Assembly (NCBI RefSeq): GCF_012843265.1
Contig: NZ_JABAIT010000006.1
Location: 1-64,000, forward strand
DNA length: 64,000 nt
Reading direction: 5' to 3'
Source: Bacillus sp. DNRA2
Lineage (GTDB): Bacteria; Bacillota; Bacilli; Bacillales; Cytobacillaceae
A program made the position numbers and the translations under genes. The notes beneath the pieces were generated by a model. It saw nothing but the letters and a program-made list of their open reading frames with translations, did no database searches and had not been told where the DNA came from. This document shows positions 24,187 through 34,210 of this stretch, in pieces (within the stretch, counting starts at the first letter, position 1; every line of letters starts with the position of its first letter).

Positions 24187-27100
24187 GTGCACATGAAAAT
24201 AACTATAAGCCAAAACATCATATTAGATTTGTAACCGCATCCAGTTTATTTGATGGCCATGATGCTTCGATTAACATCATGCGCCGAATTCTTCAAGGAA
24301 GTGGTGCAGAGGTTATTCACCTTGGACACAACCGTTCCGTTGAAGAGGTCGTAAATGCAGCGATTCAAGAAGATGCCCAAGGGATTGCCATTTCTTCCTA
24401 CCAAGGTGGACACGTTGAATATTTTAAATATATGTATGACCTGTTAAAAGAAAGAGGCGCTTCCCATATCCGTGTTTTTGGCGGCGGCGGTGGCGTTATC
24501 CTGCCAAAAGAAATCGACGAGCTTCAAGAGTATGGAATTGCTGCAATCTATTCTCCAGAGGATGGGCGCCAATTAGGTCTTCAAGGCATGATTAATGACA
24601 TGCTTGAAAAGAGTGATTTTTCAACAGTAGATATCAATACTGCTGATGCCATCAAACAACTTCCTACAGGTGATACAAATTCTATTGCCAAATTAATCAC
24701 ACTTGCTGAACAGCATGTTGAAGCAGGAACTCAAGTTGCTGCTGCAGCTGAATCTGTTTTAGAAGAAATCAAAACCCTTCAAAAAACGGTACCAGTTGTC
24801 GGTATCACCGGGACTGGTGGTGCTGGAAAAAGCTCATTAACGGATGAATTGATCCGTCGCTTCTTAAACGAAGTTCCTGAAAAGCGGGTAGCGATTTTAT
24901 CAGTTGACCCAACTAAACAAAAAACAGGCGGTGCGCTTCTTGGTGACCGAATCCGTATGAATGCGATTTTTGATGCACGCGTTTACATGCGCAGCTTAGC
25001 TACTCGTCATTCAAAAAGTGAGCTTTCTTTAGCGATTAAGGATGCGATTTCGGTTGTTAAAGCAGCTGGATTTGACTTAATCATTGTTGAAACAAGCGGT
25101 ATCGGCCAAGGGGATGCAGAAATCGCTGAAATCTGTGACGTTGCACTTTACGTTATGACAAGCGAATTCGGTGCGCCGTCACAGCTTGAAAAAATCGATA
25201 TGATTGACTATGCGGATCTCGTTGTCATCAACAAATTTGAGCGTAAAGGCTCTGAAGATGCTCTTCGCCAAGTTCAAAAGCAATACCAACGTAGCCGTGA
25301 GCTATTTGACCGTGATTATACGGAAATGCCAGTTTACGGAACAATTGCCAGCCAATTCAATGATAAAGGTACCAATGCTCTGTTTGCAGCTTTAATTGAA
25401 AAAATTAATGAAAAAGCAGGCACAGACTGGGAGACTTCTTTCACTAAAGAAGCAAAAGTTGAAAAACAAAACGTAATCATTCCAAACGACCGTCGCTACT
25501 ACTTGCGCGAAATCACTGACACTGTTCGTGGCTATCACAAAAAAGGTATGCAGCAGGTTGAAGTAGCTCGTCGCTTGTTCCAATTAGAAGGTGCAATCGT
25601 AGCAGTTAAAGAAGGGGATGCAAATCCTGAAGTACTTGCTTCATTAGAGGCGCTTAAAGCTGACACTGAAGCGAAGCTAACTCGTGAATCAAAACAAATC
25701 CTAGATACTTGGGAAGAAAAGAAAGCTAAGTATTCAGCTGATAAGTTTGTAACAAAGGTTCGCGACAAAGAAATCGTTACGATTTTAAAAACAAAATCAC
25801 TTTCTGGTACAGACATCCCGAAAGTGGCGTTACCACGCTATAAAGAATACGGAGAAATCTTAAGCTGGGTATATCGTGAGAACGTTCCAGGTGAGTTCCC
25901 ATTCACTGCTGGGGTATTCCCATTCAAGCGTGAAGGTGAAGATCCGAAGCGTCAATTCGCCGGAGAAGGTACTCCTGAGCGTACAAACCGTCGTTTCCAC
26001 TATCTATCAAAGGATGATACAGCGAAGCGTTTAAGTACGGCATTCGACTCCGTTACTCTTTATGGTGAAGATCCAGACCACCGTCCGGATATTTTCGGAA
26101 AAATTGGTGAGAGTGGTGTAAACGTTTGTACATTGGATGATATGAAGAAGCTTTATGCTGGCTTTGACCTTTGCCATCCATCTACATCTGTATCAATGAC
26201 AATCAATGGCCCAGCACCAATCATCTTGGCAATGTTCATGAACACCGCGATTGCCCAACAGGTTGAAAGAAATGAAGCTGAGCTAGGCCGTGCGCTTACT
26301 GCAGAAGAATTAGCTGTAGTGAAAGAACAAACTTTACAAGTAGTTCGCGGTACTGTACAGGCGGATATTTTAAAAGAAGATCAAGGTCAAAACACTTGTA
26401 TCTTCTCAACAGAATTTGCCCTTAGAATGATGGGTGATATTCAGCAATATTTTATCGATCATAAAGTACGTAACTACTATTCAGTATCTATTTCTGGTTA
26501 CCATATTGCCGAAGCTGGCGCAAACCCAATTTCGCAGCTTGCCTTTACGCTTGCGAATGGATTCACTTTCGTTGAGTACTATTTAAGTCGTGGTATGAAC
26601 ATAGATGATTTTGCACCAAATCTGTCTTACTTTTTCTCAAATGGTCTTGATCCTGAGTACACTGTTATTGGTCGCGTGGCTCGTCGGATTTGGTCGACAA
26701 CGATGCGCGATAAGTACGGCGCAAATGAGCGCAGCCAGAAGTTGAAGTACCATGTTCAAACTTCCGGTCGTTCATTGCATGCACAGGAAATCGACTTCAA
26801 CGATATCCGGACAACGCTTCAGGCGTTAATGGCCTTGCAGGATAACTGTAATTCACTTCACACAAATGCTTACGATGAAGCAATTACGACTCCAACTGAG
26901 GAATCAGTGCGTCGGGCGATGGCGATTCAAATGATTATCACAAAAGAGCAAGGCTTGTCTAAAAACGAAAATCCGCTTCAAGGTTCATTCATTGTTGAAG
27001 AGTTAACTGATCTAGTGGAAGAAGCTGTTCTTAAAGAGTTTGAGCGCATGGATGACCGCGGCGGGGTACTTGGTTCAATGGAAACTCAATATCAACGCGG

Positions 27101-27452
27101 CAAAATCCAAGATGAGTCTATGCTTTATGAAATGAAGAAGCATACTGGGGAGCTTCCAATTATCGGCGTAAACACTTACTTGAACCCGAATGCCCAAGTA
27201 AATGACGCGATCAATAACATGGAAGTAGCTCGTGCGTCTAATGAGGAAAAAGAATTACAAATCACAAACCTAAGAGCATTCCAAGCTAAAAATCAAGACG
27301 AAACGGCTAGCGCTTTAGCTCGCTTGCAGCAAGTAGCAATGAGCGGAGGCAACGTGTTTGCTGAGCTTATGGAAACGGTCAAGGTTGCTAGTCTTGGTCA
27401 AATTACACAAGCACTTTACAAAGTCGGCGGGCAGTATAGACGTAATATGTAG
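24183..27452 (+). CDS. icmF: Fused isobutyryl-CoA mutase IcmF
   Basis: Adenosylcobalamin-dependent interconversion of isobutyryl-CoA and n-butyryl-CoA, with its own GTPase chaperone. The 1089-residue protein has three parts: a B12-binding domain (about 1-140) with the DGHDASIN cobalamin-histidine motif; a MeaB/MeaI-like G-protein (about 175-420) with Walker [26 protein letters not shown] and NKFE (NKxD-type) motifs; and the substrate-binding mutase TIM barrel (about 560-1089). This order is specific to IcmF and differs from methylmalonyl-CoA mutase. The ATG follows GGAGGGGAAAAA. Coupling to two acyl-CoA dehydrogenases, Hbd and thiolase suggests a route that turns branched acyl-CoA (from valine or branched fatty acids) into butyryl-CoA for beta-oxidation. 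Confidence 0.93.
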   Translation: MSAHENNYKPKHHIRFVTASSLFDGHDASINIMRRILQGSGAEVIHLGHNRSVEEVVNAAIQEDAQGIAISSYQGGHVEYFKYMYDLLKERGASHIRVFGGGGGVILPKEIDELQEYGIAAIYSPEDGRQLGLQGMINDMLEKSDFSTVDINTADAIKQLPTGDTNSIAKLITLAEQHVEAGTQVAAAAESVLEEIKTLQKTVPVVGITGTGGAGKSSLTDELIRRFLNEVPEKRVAILSVDPTKQKTGGALLGDRIRMNAIFDARVYMRSLATRHSKSELSLAIKDAISVVKAAGFDLIIVETSGIGQGDAEIAEICDVALYVMTSEFGAPSQLEKIDMIDYADLVVINKFERKGSEDALRQVQKQYQRSRELFDRDYTEMPVYGTIASQFNDKGTNALFAALIEKINEKAGTDWETSFTKEAKVEKQNVIIPNDRRYYLREITDTVRGYHKKGMQQVEVARRLFQLEGAIVAVKEGDANPEVLASLEALKADTEAKLTRESKQILDTWEEKKAKYSADKFVTKVRDKEIVTILKTKSLSGTDIPKVALPRYKEYGEILSWVYRENVPGEFPFTAGVFPFKREGEDPKRQFAGEGTPERTNRRFHYLSKDDTAKRLSTAFDSVTLYGEDPDHRPDIFGKIGESGVNVCTLDDMKKLYAGFDLCHPSTSVSMTINGPAPIILAMFMNTAIAQQVERNEAELGRALTAEELAVVKEQTLQVVRGTVQADILKEDQGQNTCIFSTEFALRMMGDIQQYFIDHKVRNYYSVSISGYHIAEAGANPISQLAFTLANGFTFVEYYLSRGMNIDDFAPNLSYFFSNGLDPEYTVIGRVARRIWSTTMRDKYGANERSQKLKYHVQTSGRSLHAQEIDFNDIRTTLQALMALQDNCNSLHTNAYDEAITTPTEESVRRAMAIQMIITKEQGLSKNENPLQGSFIVEELTDLVEEAVLKEFERMDDRGGVLGSMETQYQRGKIQDESMLYEMKKHTGELPIIGVNTYLNPNAQVNDAINNMEVARASNEEKELQITNLRAFQAKNQDETASALARLQQVAMSGGNVFAELMETVKVASLGQITQALYKVGGQYRRNM

Positions 27453-27454
27453 AA

Positions 27455-27579
27455 CGAAAAGCGGAGGCGGCTTGTTCAGGGGCGACAGGCACAAGACGAG
27501 CCGGCTAGAAGGTTGCAGTTTAACCTTCTGGACGGATTGGCTTGTGACCCCGAGCTCCTAGCCGCTGCAGCTAGACACA
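27455..27579 (-). repeat. Family A structured repeat, copy 3
   Basis: Reverse orientation. CGAAAAGCGGAGGCGGC on the left and AGCCGCTGCAGCTAGACA on the right. Stems GCGGCT/AGCCGC, CACAAG/CTTGTG and AGAAGGTT/AACCTTCT all pair. Confidence 0.85.
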
Positions 27580-27593
27580 TTTTTCAAATAAAA

Positions 27594-27630
27594 GAAATAG
27601 GTCTGACGCGTTCAGACCTATTTTTATTTG
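27594..27630 (+). terminator. Terminator of icmF
   Basis: AAATAGGTCTGA pairs with TCAGACCTATTTTT around CGCGT, followed by ATTTG. Confidence 0.9.
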
Positions 27631-27726
27631 ACTATTTCTAATATAATTGGATTTAGGATTGTGGCTGTTTCAGATTTTTATGCAGTCAAATTTTATTTAT
27701 ACATATTTCGTTTGGATGTGAAGCAA

Positions 27727-27939
27727 TTGCGATTGAAACAGGTCATGTATGTGATTTTTGCGATTATGGCAGTATTTGGGACTTATTATTTATATTCGAA
27801 ACAGCTTGGTTCTATCGCATTTCTACTTATTTCTGTATTTCTCTTTTATATCGCCTTTAAGCAGTTGCGAAAATTAAAAGGGAGCCCGGAAGAGAACGAT
27901 GACTCTCTTAAGTATGAGAAAAAAGTAAAGGAACGATAG
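27727..27939 (+). CDS. Small two-segment membrane protein, unknown
   Basis: I do not recognise this protein. A 70-residue reading from TTG 27727 has two hydrophobic segments (VMYVIFAIMAVFGTYYLY, about 5-22, and SIAFLLISVFLFYIAF, about 27-42), then a basic KQLRKLK and an acidic/basic charged tail. The frame is open back to 27628, but that part overlaps the terminator region and is not protein-like. The start is uncertain: TTG 27727 has GGAT about ten bases upstream; GTG 27718, TTG 27733 and ATG 27745 are alternatives. It stands between icmF and rpoE with nothing else to explain the sequence. Confidence 0.5.
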   Translation: MRLKQVMYVIFAIMAVFGTYYLYSKQLGSIAFLLISVFLFYIAFKQLRKLKGSPEENDDSLKYEKKVKER

Positions 27940-28041
27940 ATAGAACTAGCATAAACGGTAGGATTTTGTTTATAATGAAGAATATGTATTTTTCGAGGAT
28001 ATGCCCTTTAGGGGTTTTAATAGTGAAAGGAAGTGCTGAAC

Positions 28042-28605
28042 TTGAGTCTTCAACAATTCTCAAAAGAGCAATTGCAAGAGATGTCCTTAATCGAAGTTGC
28101 TTACGAACTTTTAGCTGAAAAGAGGCAAGCAGTTGCGTTTCAGGAGCTTATGGATGAAATTAAAAAGATTTTAAACCTCTCTGATGAAGAAGTGAAAAGT
28201 AGAATTGCCCAATTTTATACTGACATAAACATAGATGGACGCTTCTTGTCTTTAGGTGAAAGTCGCTGGGGACTTCGCGTTTGGTATCCAGTTGATCAGG
28301 TTGAGGAAGAGATTGTAACACCTGTGAAGACGAAGAAGAAGAAGGCGAAGAAGGTTGTCGATGAGGACGAATTCGAGGACTTCGATGAAGTAGAGGAAGA
28401 CGAAGATCTCGGCTTTGACGATATTGATGAACTCGATGATGATGAAGATATTCTTGACGAGGATTTAGATCTCGACGATGACGACGATTTAGACCTTGAT
28501 GATGATGATGACGATATTGAAGACATCGAGTTAGATGAAGATGCCGATTTGGACGAAGATGACGACGAGGATTTAGATCTCGACGAAGATGAAGAAGAAA
28601 AATAG
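28042..28605 (+). CDS. rpoE: RNA polymerase delta subunit
   Basis: RpoE (delta) binds RNA polymerase in Gram-positives, lowers non-specific DNA binding and helps recycling and iNTP-sensitive initiation. The 187-residue protein has the folded HARE-HTH N-terminal domain (about 1-90, with LIEVAYELL and SLGESRWGLRVWYP) and the typical highly acidic, disordered C-terminus: from about residue 110 almost all residues are Asp or Glu. Codon runs of GAT/GAC/GAA create long spurious reading frames on the other strand. The start is TTG 28042, eight to nine bases after AAAGGAAG; the frame upstream gives no homologous residues. The rpoE-pyrG order is conserved in bacilli. Confidence 0.93.
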   Translation: MSLQQFSKEQLQEMSLIEVAYELLAEKRQAVAFQELMDEIKKILNLSDEEVKSRIAQFYTDINIDGRFLSLGESRWGLRVWYPVDQVEEEIVTPVKTKKKKAKKVVDEDEFEDFDEVEEDEDLGFDDIDELDDDEDILDEDLDLDDDDDLDLDDDDDDIEDIELDEDADLDEDDDEDLDLDEDEEEK

Positions 28606-28615
28606 TTTTATATCG

Positions 28616-28648
28616 AAAGGCGCCTAGCAAGAGTTTGGCGCCTTTTTG
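28616..28648 (+). terminator. Terminator of rpoE
   Basis: AAAGGCGCC pairs with GGCGCCTTTTT around TAGCAAGAGTTT. Confidence 0.9.
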
Positions 28649-28689
28649 TATGATGGGGGAACTTAAGAAGTCACTCGCCACCATTCGAT

Positions 28690-28757
28690 ATGTCTAGCTC
28701 CGGGCGCCATCGGCTCGGGGTCATAAGCCGATACCCAGGCGCCCTCCACTTTTCGAT
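28690..28757 (+). repeat. Family A repeat, short form (copy 4)
   Basis: ATGTCTAGCTCCGGGCGCC to GGCGCCCTCCACTTTTCGAT. The inner hairpin and one arm are deleted; GGGCGCC/GGCGCCC and GGCTCGGGGTCATAAGCC remain. It abuts the pyrG promoter. Confidence 0.75.
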
Positions 28758-28763
28758 ATTATC

Positions 28764-28800
28764 TTGACTTTTTCGACAGGCGCTTGTAGAATACTTTTTG
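28764..28800 (+). promoter_or_regulatory. pyrG promoter with GGG initiation site
   Basis: TTGACT (28764-28769), 17 bases, TAGAAT (28787-28792), then CTTTTT and the likely start GGGCTCC beginning at about 28799-28800. The run of G's at the start is what the CTP-sensing mechanism of bacillary pyrG requires. Confidence 0.8.
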
Positions 28801-28880
28801 GGCTCCTTAAAAAAGGACGACGTTCGTTTGATTCTTACAACGCTCCCTTACCATTATGGTAGGCGGAGCGTTTTTTATTT
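28800..28880 (+). promoter_or_regulatory. pyrG CTP-responsive attenuator
   Basis: The leader begins GGGCTCC and contains the terminator ACGCTCCCTTACC/GGTAGGCGGAGCGT followed by TTTTTT (28839-28876). In B. subtilis low CTP causes polymerase to stutter and add extra G's to the 5' end; the poly-G then pairs with the CUCCCUU arm of the terminator and lets transcription into pyrG. The same CTCCCTT arm (28843-28849) is present here. Confidence 0.85.
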
Positions 28881-28994
28881 TTTTATAAAAGAAATCATAC
28901 ATATCCTTATACTCTTTTTGATTTTTAAAAAAGTAAAACGATATGCTCCAAAGGTCTTTCACCCCACCTACAAAATTGCGATGCAAGTCTTTAA

Positions 28995-30647
<1,653 letters not shown>

Positions 30648-30650
30648 ATA

Positions 30651-30677
30651 AAAAACCTCGCTGCGGCGAGGTTTTTT
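30651..30677 (+). terminator. Terminator of pyrG
   Basis: AAAAACCTCGC and GCGAGGTTTTTT form a stem with a short TGCG loop. Confidence 0.92.
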
Positions 30678-30755
30678 CGTTTTTTTATAAAAATAAACAA
30701 GTAATCGAGCAATATATTCTTTTCCCTGAAAAATAACGACTAACATACCCTATCC

Positions 30756-31280
30756 TTATTCATAATCCGCCAAAATTTCTTCCAGTGTGAAACGCAAACC
30801 GTAATAGGCAAATAAGCCGGCCATCGCGCCTGGATAGCCAACGCGATTTCCTGCCTCATTAGGGATCAGCCCACGCTCAAGCTTCAAATCAATCTCCACA
30901 TCCGCTAAATGGGTGAGATTCTCCGCAGAATTCTCGTCCACCACGGTGCAGACCGCCACAAAAGGTACATTGCGCTCGGTTAGTTCACGAGCAACCGCCA
31001 CTGCCTCGGCATCAACAGAAGTACGCGAAAATAAAATTACTCGGTCTGCGCCGGTAACTTCATCGGGCCCAGGCCAAGGCGCAACAAAGCTCAACGGCTC
31101 GGCACCCTCTGTTGCCTCAAGCGTAACAGCCGCCATCTCGCCGAATCCGCAAATATACACATGACCATCGCTGACAGCTGCTTGGGCAATCAGGCGTGCT
31201 CCGTCCTCGAAACTAAATTCGTTGTGCTCAGAAATTTTTTTAAACAAACCAAATAATTGAGTTGAAAACATTTTTAACAT
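30756..31280 (-). CDS. ywjG: DUF2529 family protein YwjG
   Basis: A 174-residue protein of the DUF2529 family; function not established. The fold pattern is a small SIS-like or Rossmann-type sheet: GHVYICGFGEMAAV (about 40-53), ADRVILFSRTSVDAEAVAVARELTERNVPFVAVCTV (about 78-112, landmarks only). The Ser/Thr-rich FSRTS loop and the GFGEM loop resemble SIS sugar-phosphate binding domains, which is only a suggestion. The start at 31280 gives MLKMFSTQL; GGAGGG lies ten bases upstream on the reverse strand and covers the alternative TTG start at 31298. Located between pyrG and spo0F, as in B. subtilis. Confidence 0.85.
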   Translation of the reverse strand: MLKMFSTQLFGLFKKISEHNEFSFEDGARLIAQAAVSDGHVYICGFGEMAAVTLEATEGAEPLSFVAPWPGPDEVTGADRVILFSRTSVDAEAVAVARELTERNVPFVAVCTVVDENSAENLTHLADVEIDLKLERGLIPNEAGNRVGYPGAMAGLFAYYGLRFTLEEILADYE

Positions 31281-31351
31281 GTATGAAACGCCCTCCAAAT
31301 CGGAAATTCTATTTAGAATTATAGTAGGAATTTGCGAAATAGCAAAAAATC

Positions 31352-31358
31352 TGTCGAA
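31352..31358 (+). promoter_or_regulatory. Spo0A binding site (0A box) upstream of spo0F
   Basis: TGTCGAA, a perfect 0A box, lies 46 bases before the candidate sigma-H -35 element and 155 bases before the spo0F start. In B. subtilis spo0F is activated by Spo0A~P. Confidence 0.6.
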
Positions 31359-31397
31359 ACAAATTTTGCTGAAATAGAAGATTGTGAATAGGATAAG

Positions 31398-31425
31398 CAG
31401 GAAAAATTAAGACCATAATCGAAAT
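31398..31425 (+). promoter_or_regulatory. Candidate sigma-H promoter of spo0F
   Basis: GCAGGAAAAAT (-35) followed, about 12 bases later, by ATCGAAAT (-10), close to the sigma-H pattern RnAGGAwWW / RnnGAAT with one extra A. Confidence 0.4.
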
Positions 31426-31513
31426 ATAACAATTGGATTATGTGCATTCCAACCATAAAAAGCCAAATTAATAGATTAACTATGTTTATATAAAAAACGA
31501 AGAGGGTGGATTC

Positions 31514-31885
31514 ATGAAAGGCAAAGTTTTAATCGTTGACGATCAATTTGGAATTCGTATTTTGCTGAACGAAGTATTGCAAAAGGAAGGATATCAAACA
31601 TTTCAGGCTGCTAATGGCGTCCAGGCACTTGAAATTGTTAATAAAAATATGCCTGATTTAGTTTTACTTGATATGAAAATTCCTGGTATGGATGGAATTG
31701 AAATTCTTAAGCGCATGAAAGTCGTTGAGCCGGATATTCGCGTGATCATTATGACAGCATACGGTGAATTAGATATGATTCAAGAAGCAAAGGATTTGGG
31801 TGCGTTAACTCATTTTGCGAAGCCATTCGATATTGATGATATTCGTGCGGCTGTCAGAAAATATATCCCAGTTTCTTCAAATTAA
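31514..31885 (+). CDS. spo0F: Sporulation response regulator Spo0F
   Basis: Single-domain receiver of the sporulation phosphorelay, taking phosphate from the Kin histidine kinases and passing it to Spo0B. The 123-residue protein contains the whole receiver and nothing else: acidic pair Asp9-Asp10 ([10 protein letters not shown]), phospho-acceptor Asp53 ([13 protein letters not shown]), Thr80 (IIMTAYGE) and Lys102 (HFAKPFD). The ATG follows GAAGAGGGTGG. It is preceded by a 0A box and a sigma-H-like promoter and followed by a terminator, so it is monocistronic. The neighbouring order ywjG-spo0F-fbaA matches B. subtilis. Confidence 0.96.
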   Translation: MKGKVLIVDDQFGIRILLNEVLQKEGYQTFQAANGVQALEIVNKNMPDLVLLDMKIPGMDGIEILKRMKVVEPDIRVIIMTAYGELDMIQEAKDLGALTHFAKPFDIDDIRAAVRKYIPVSSN

Positions 31886-31896
31886 TATGTGCAATT

Positions 31897-31934
31897 AGGG
31901 CTCGAAAAATCTCGGTTTTTCGAGCTCTTTTTAC
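31897..31934 (+). terminator. Terminator of spo0F
   Basis: GGGCTCGAAAAA pairs with TTTTTCGAGCTC around TCTCGG, followed by TTTTTA. Confidence 0.88.
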
Positions 31935-31945
31935 AATTATCAAGA

Positions 31946-31959
31946 AGAAAACGTTTGCT
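31946..31959 (+). promoter_or_regulatory. Possible CcpA (cre) site upstream of fbaA
   Basis: AGAAAACGTTTGCT resembles the cre consensus TGWAARCGYTWNCW with mismatches at both ends. A near-identical sequence precedes the transaldolase gene at 33138. Confidence 0.25.
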
Positions 31960-32162
31960 TTATGAACAAAGTGTAAATCGATGTCGGAACCGTAGCATTT
32001 CTAAATTCTTTTTGGTATTATACAAAGGAGTTCGATAGGTCGCGTGACTTTTTTCAAAAAGCAATGCTAAGATACATAATCATGAGTTTTGAGGGTTACC
32101 CTTTAAAAGAAATATTGCTTATGAAAAAAGAACTGTGATCATCAAGAAGGAGGAAGTAAAGA

Positions 32163-33020
32163 ATGCCTTTAGTTTCAATGACAGAAATGTTAAAAAAAGC
32201 AAAAGCAGAGGGCTATGCAGTTGGTCAATTCAACCTTAATAATCTAGAGTTCACACAAGCCATTCTTCAAGCAGCAGAGGCAGAAAAATCACCAGTTATC
32301 CTTGGTGTTTCTGAAGGTGCAGCTCGTTATATGTCTGGTTTTAAAACAGTTGTTAAAATGGTTGAAGGCTTATTGGAAGACCTTAACATTACAGTTCCTG
32401 TTGCTATTCACCTGGACCATGGTTCAAGCCTCGAAAAGTGTAAAGAAGCAATCGATGCTGGATTTACTTCAGTAATGATTGATGCATCTCATCATCCATA
32501 TGAAGAAAACATCGAAATTACTTCTAAAGTTGTTGAATACGCTCATTCAAAAGGCGTTTCAGTTGAAGCTGAATTAGGAACAGTTGGTGGACAAGAGGAT
32601 GATGTTGTTGCTGACGGTATTATTTATGCTGATAAAGACGAGTGTGTTGATTTAGTTAAGCGTACTGGAATTGATTGCTTAGCTCCTGCGCTTGGATCAG
32701 TTCACGGTCCTTACAAAGGTGAGCCAAAATTAGGCTTCAAAGAAATGGAAGAAATCGGGATTGCTACTGGTGTACCTCTAGTACTACATGGTGGAACTGG
32801 TATTCCATTAAAGGATATCCAAAAATCTGTATCTCTTGGTACAGCTAAAATTAACGTGAATACAGAAAACCAAATTGCTTCTGCGAAAGTTGTTCGTGAA
32901 GTATTGGCAGCGAAGCCTAATGAATACGATCCTCGTAAATACTTAGGTCCAGCTCGCGATGCAATTAAAGAAACAGTTATCGGCAAAATTCGTGAATTTG
33001 GTTCATCAAACAGAGCGTAA
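32163..33020 (+). CDS. fbaA: Class II fructose-1,6-bisphosphate aldolase
   Basis: Glycolytic/gluconeogenic cleavage of fructose-1,6-bisphosphate to two triose phosphates, using zinc. The 285-residue protein has the zinc and catalytic motifs IHLDHGSS (His about 83-86, Asp85), [22 protein letters not shown] (zinc His about 181) and VLHGGTGIP (zinc His about 209). The length matches B. subtilis FbaA. The ATG follows AAGAAGGAGGAAGTAAAG. It is a single-gene unit with its own terminator, upstream of the transaldolase-like gene. Confidence 0.96.
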   Translation: MPLVSMTEMLKKAKAEGYAVGQFNLNNLEFTQAILQAAEAEKSPVILGVSEGAARYMSGFKTVVKMVEGLLEDLNITVPVAIHLDHGSSLEKCKEAIDAGFTSVMIDASHHPYEENIEITSKVVEYAHSKGVSVEAELGTVGGQEDDVVADGIIYADKDECVDLVKRTGIDCLAPALGSVHGPYKGEPKLGFKEMEEIGIATGVPLVLHGGTGIPLKDIQKSVSLGTAKINVNTENQIASAKVVREVLAAKPNEYDPRKYLGPARDAIKETVIGKIREFGSSNRA

Positions 33021-33040
33021 CTTTGATGCATTGATCTTGT

Positions 33041-33080
33041 GAAACCGCCCTCCTAGAGAGCGGTTTCGCTGTATTTTTTA
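33041..33080 (+). terminator. Terminator of fbaA
   Basis: GAAACCGC pairs with GCGGTTTC around CCTCCTAGAGA; the T-run starts seven bases later (GCTGTATTTTTT). Confidence 0.75.
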
Positions 33081-33094
33081 TATATGTTGTTTAA

Positions 33095-33118
33095 GGTTGG
33101 TTGGAGCAGAAATCAACC
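33095..33118 (+). repeat. Family B mini-form
   Basis: Only the two ends of family B remain, joined directly: GGTTGGTTGGAGC and AGAAATCAACC, a 24-bp near-palindrome. Confidence 0.6.
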
Positions 33119-33137
33119 GTTCTATTTTGGCAAAAAC

Positions 33138-33151
33138 AGAAAGCGTTTGCC
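33138..33151 (+). promoter_or_regulatory. Possible CcpA (cre) site upstream of tal
   Basis: AGAAAGCGTTTGCC; core AAAGCGTTT fits cre, the ends do not. It lies 43 bases before the start codon. Confidence 0.3.
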
Positions 33152-33193
33152 TAATTTATTCGTTCAAACCACCATGACTGGAGGAAAAAAATA

Positions 33194-33835
33194 ATGAAGT
33201 TTTTTATTGATACAGCGAACTTAGAGGAAATTAAAGAAGCGCATGCACTTGGCGTGTTAGCAGGAGTTACGACTAATCCATCCCTTGTTGCCAAAGAAAA
33301 AAATGTATCCTTCCATGATCGGATTCGGGAAATTGCCGCCGTCGTTCCTGGTTCAGTTAGTGCTGAAGTAATCGCCCTTGACGCTGAAGGAATGATTAAA
33401 GAAGGAAAAGAGCTTGCAGCTATCGCTCCGAATATTACCATTAAACTTCCAATGACTCCGGACGGATTGAAAGCTTGCTACGCCCTTACTCAAGAAGGCA
33501 TCACAACGAACGTAACGCTTATTTTCAATGCAAACCAAGCGTTGCTAGCTGCTAGAGCCGGAGCTACTTATGTTTCACCATTCCTTGGTCGTTTGGACGA
33601 TATCGGCCAAAATGGCTTAGATTTAATCTCAACTATTTCCGATATCTTTACGATTCATGGCTTGGATACGCAAATTATTGCGGCGTCAATTCGCCATCCA
33701 ATGCACGTAACGGAAGCAGCTCTTCGCGGAGCACATATTGCAACAATTCCATACAAAGTCATTTTACAATTAACAAAACACCCGCTAACTGACAAAGGGA
33801 TTGAAGCGTTCATAAATGACTGGAATAATAAATAA
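33194..33835 (+). CDS. tal: Transaldolase / fructose-6-phosphate aldolase family (YwjH)
   Basis: A short (213-residue) transaldolase of the MipB/TalC subfamily, which transfers dihydroxyacetone units between sugar phosphates or cleaves fructose-6-phosphate. Visible motifs: [12 protein letters not shown] at the start, [12 protein letters not shown] (about 24-35), the Schiff-base Lys in [16 protein letters not shown] (about 82-97), and [19 protein letters not shown] (about 132-150). Known enzymes of this length in bacilli behave as transaldolases. The ATG follows ACTGGAGGAAAAAAATA. It lies between fbaA and murA2 as in B. subtilis. Confidence 0.92.
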   Translation: MKFFIDTANLEEIKEAHALGVLAGVTTNPSLVAKEKNVSFHDRIREIAAVVPGSVSAEVIALDAEGMIKEGKELAAIAPNITIKLPMTPDGLKACYALTQEGITTNVTLIFNANQALLAARAGATYVSPFLGRLDDIGQNGLDLISTISDIFTIHGLDTQIIAASIRHPMHVTEAALRGAHIATIPYKVILQLTKHPLTDKGIEAFINDWNNK

Positions 33836-33893
33836 AAGCAGAGGCGGCTCGCCAAAGGGCTTGTGACCCGAGCCCCTTGGAGCCGAAGCTAGT
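33835..33893 (-). repeat. Family A repeat, short form (copy 5)
   Basis: Reverse orientation, starting within the tal stop region: AAGCAGAGGCGGCTCG to GGAGCCGAAGCTAGTTACA. It keeps the outer arm and GGCTTGTGACCCGAGCC, but the inner hairpin is deleted. Confidence 0.7.
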
Positions 33894-33976
33894 TACAAAA
33901 TAGGTCATCTTTCCTATTTTATCGGTATAAACTAGTCAATATTTTGTACACAATGCTAGTAAAAACACTATGCCTT

Positions 33977-34005
33977 TTGCGAATGGAAAATGATACCTGT
34001 ATAAT
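33977..34005 (+). promoter_or_regulatory. Sigma-A promoter of murA2
   Basis: TTGCGA (33977-33982), 17 bases, TATAAT (34000-34005) preceded by TG two bases earlier in CTGTATAAT. It gives a leader of about 200 bases. Confidence 0.65.
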
Positions 34006-34049
34006 AGGGAATGGGAAAAGCTTTATATTTATATATAGGTTGGAAAAGT

Positions 34050-34100
34050 GTAAGCTGCCCGAATCTCGGCCTTTTTTGCATAGCCGATAGGGGCTTATAC
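34050..34100 (+). other. Leader hairpin of murA2
   Basis: GTAAGC, CCC and ATCTCGGC pair in order with GCCGAT, GGG and GCTTAT around a loop containing CTTTTTTGCATA. The role is unknown: it may be an interrupted terminator or a regulatory leader. Confidence 0.4.
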
Positions 34101-34210
34101 TAGACACGAAAATAAGACAAGCCTTAAAGGTGTTGATAAGCGTTTCAAGCCTTTACAGATGTTTTTTAAAATCGATCATTCTTCACTTTAGGCTTAGAAG
34201 GGAGCAAATA

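Noticed and set aside
28160-28684. Long reverse-strand reading frames opposite rpoE (174 and 76 residues, Arg/His- or Ser-rich)
   Set aside because: They mirror the Asp/Glu codon runs of the delta subunit and have no ribosome binding site or family features.
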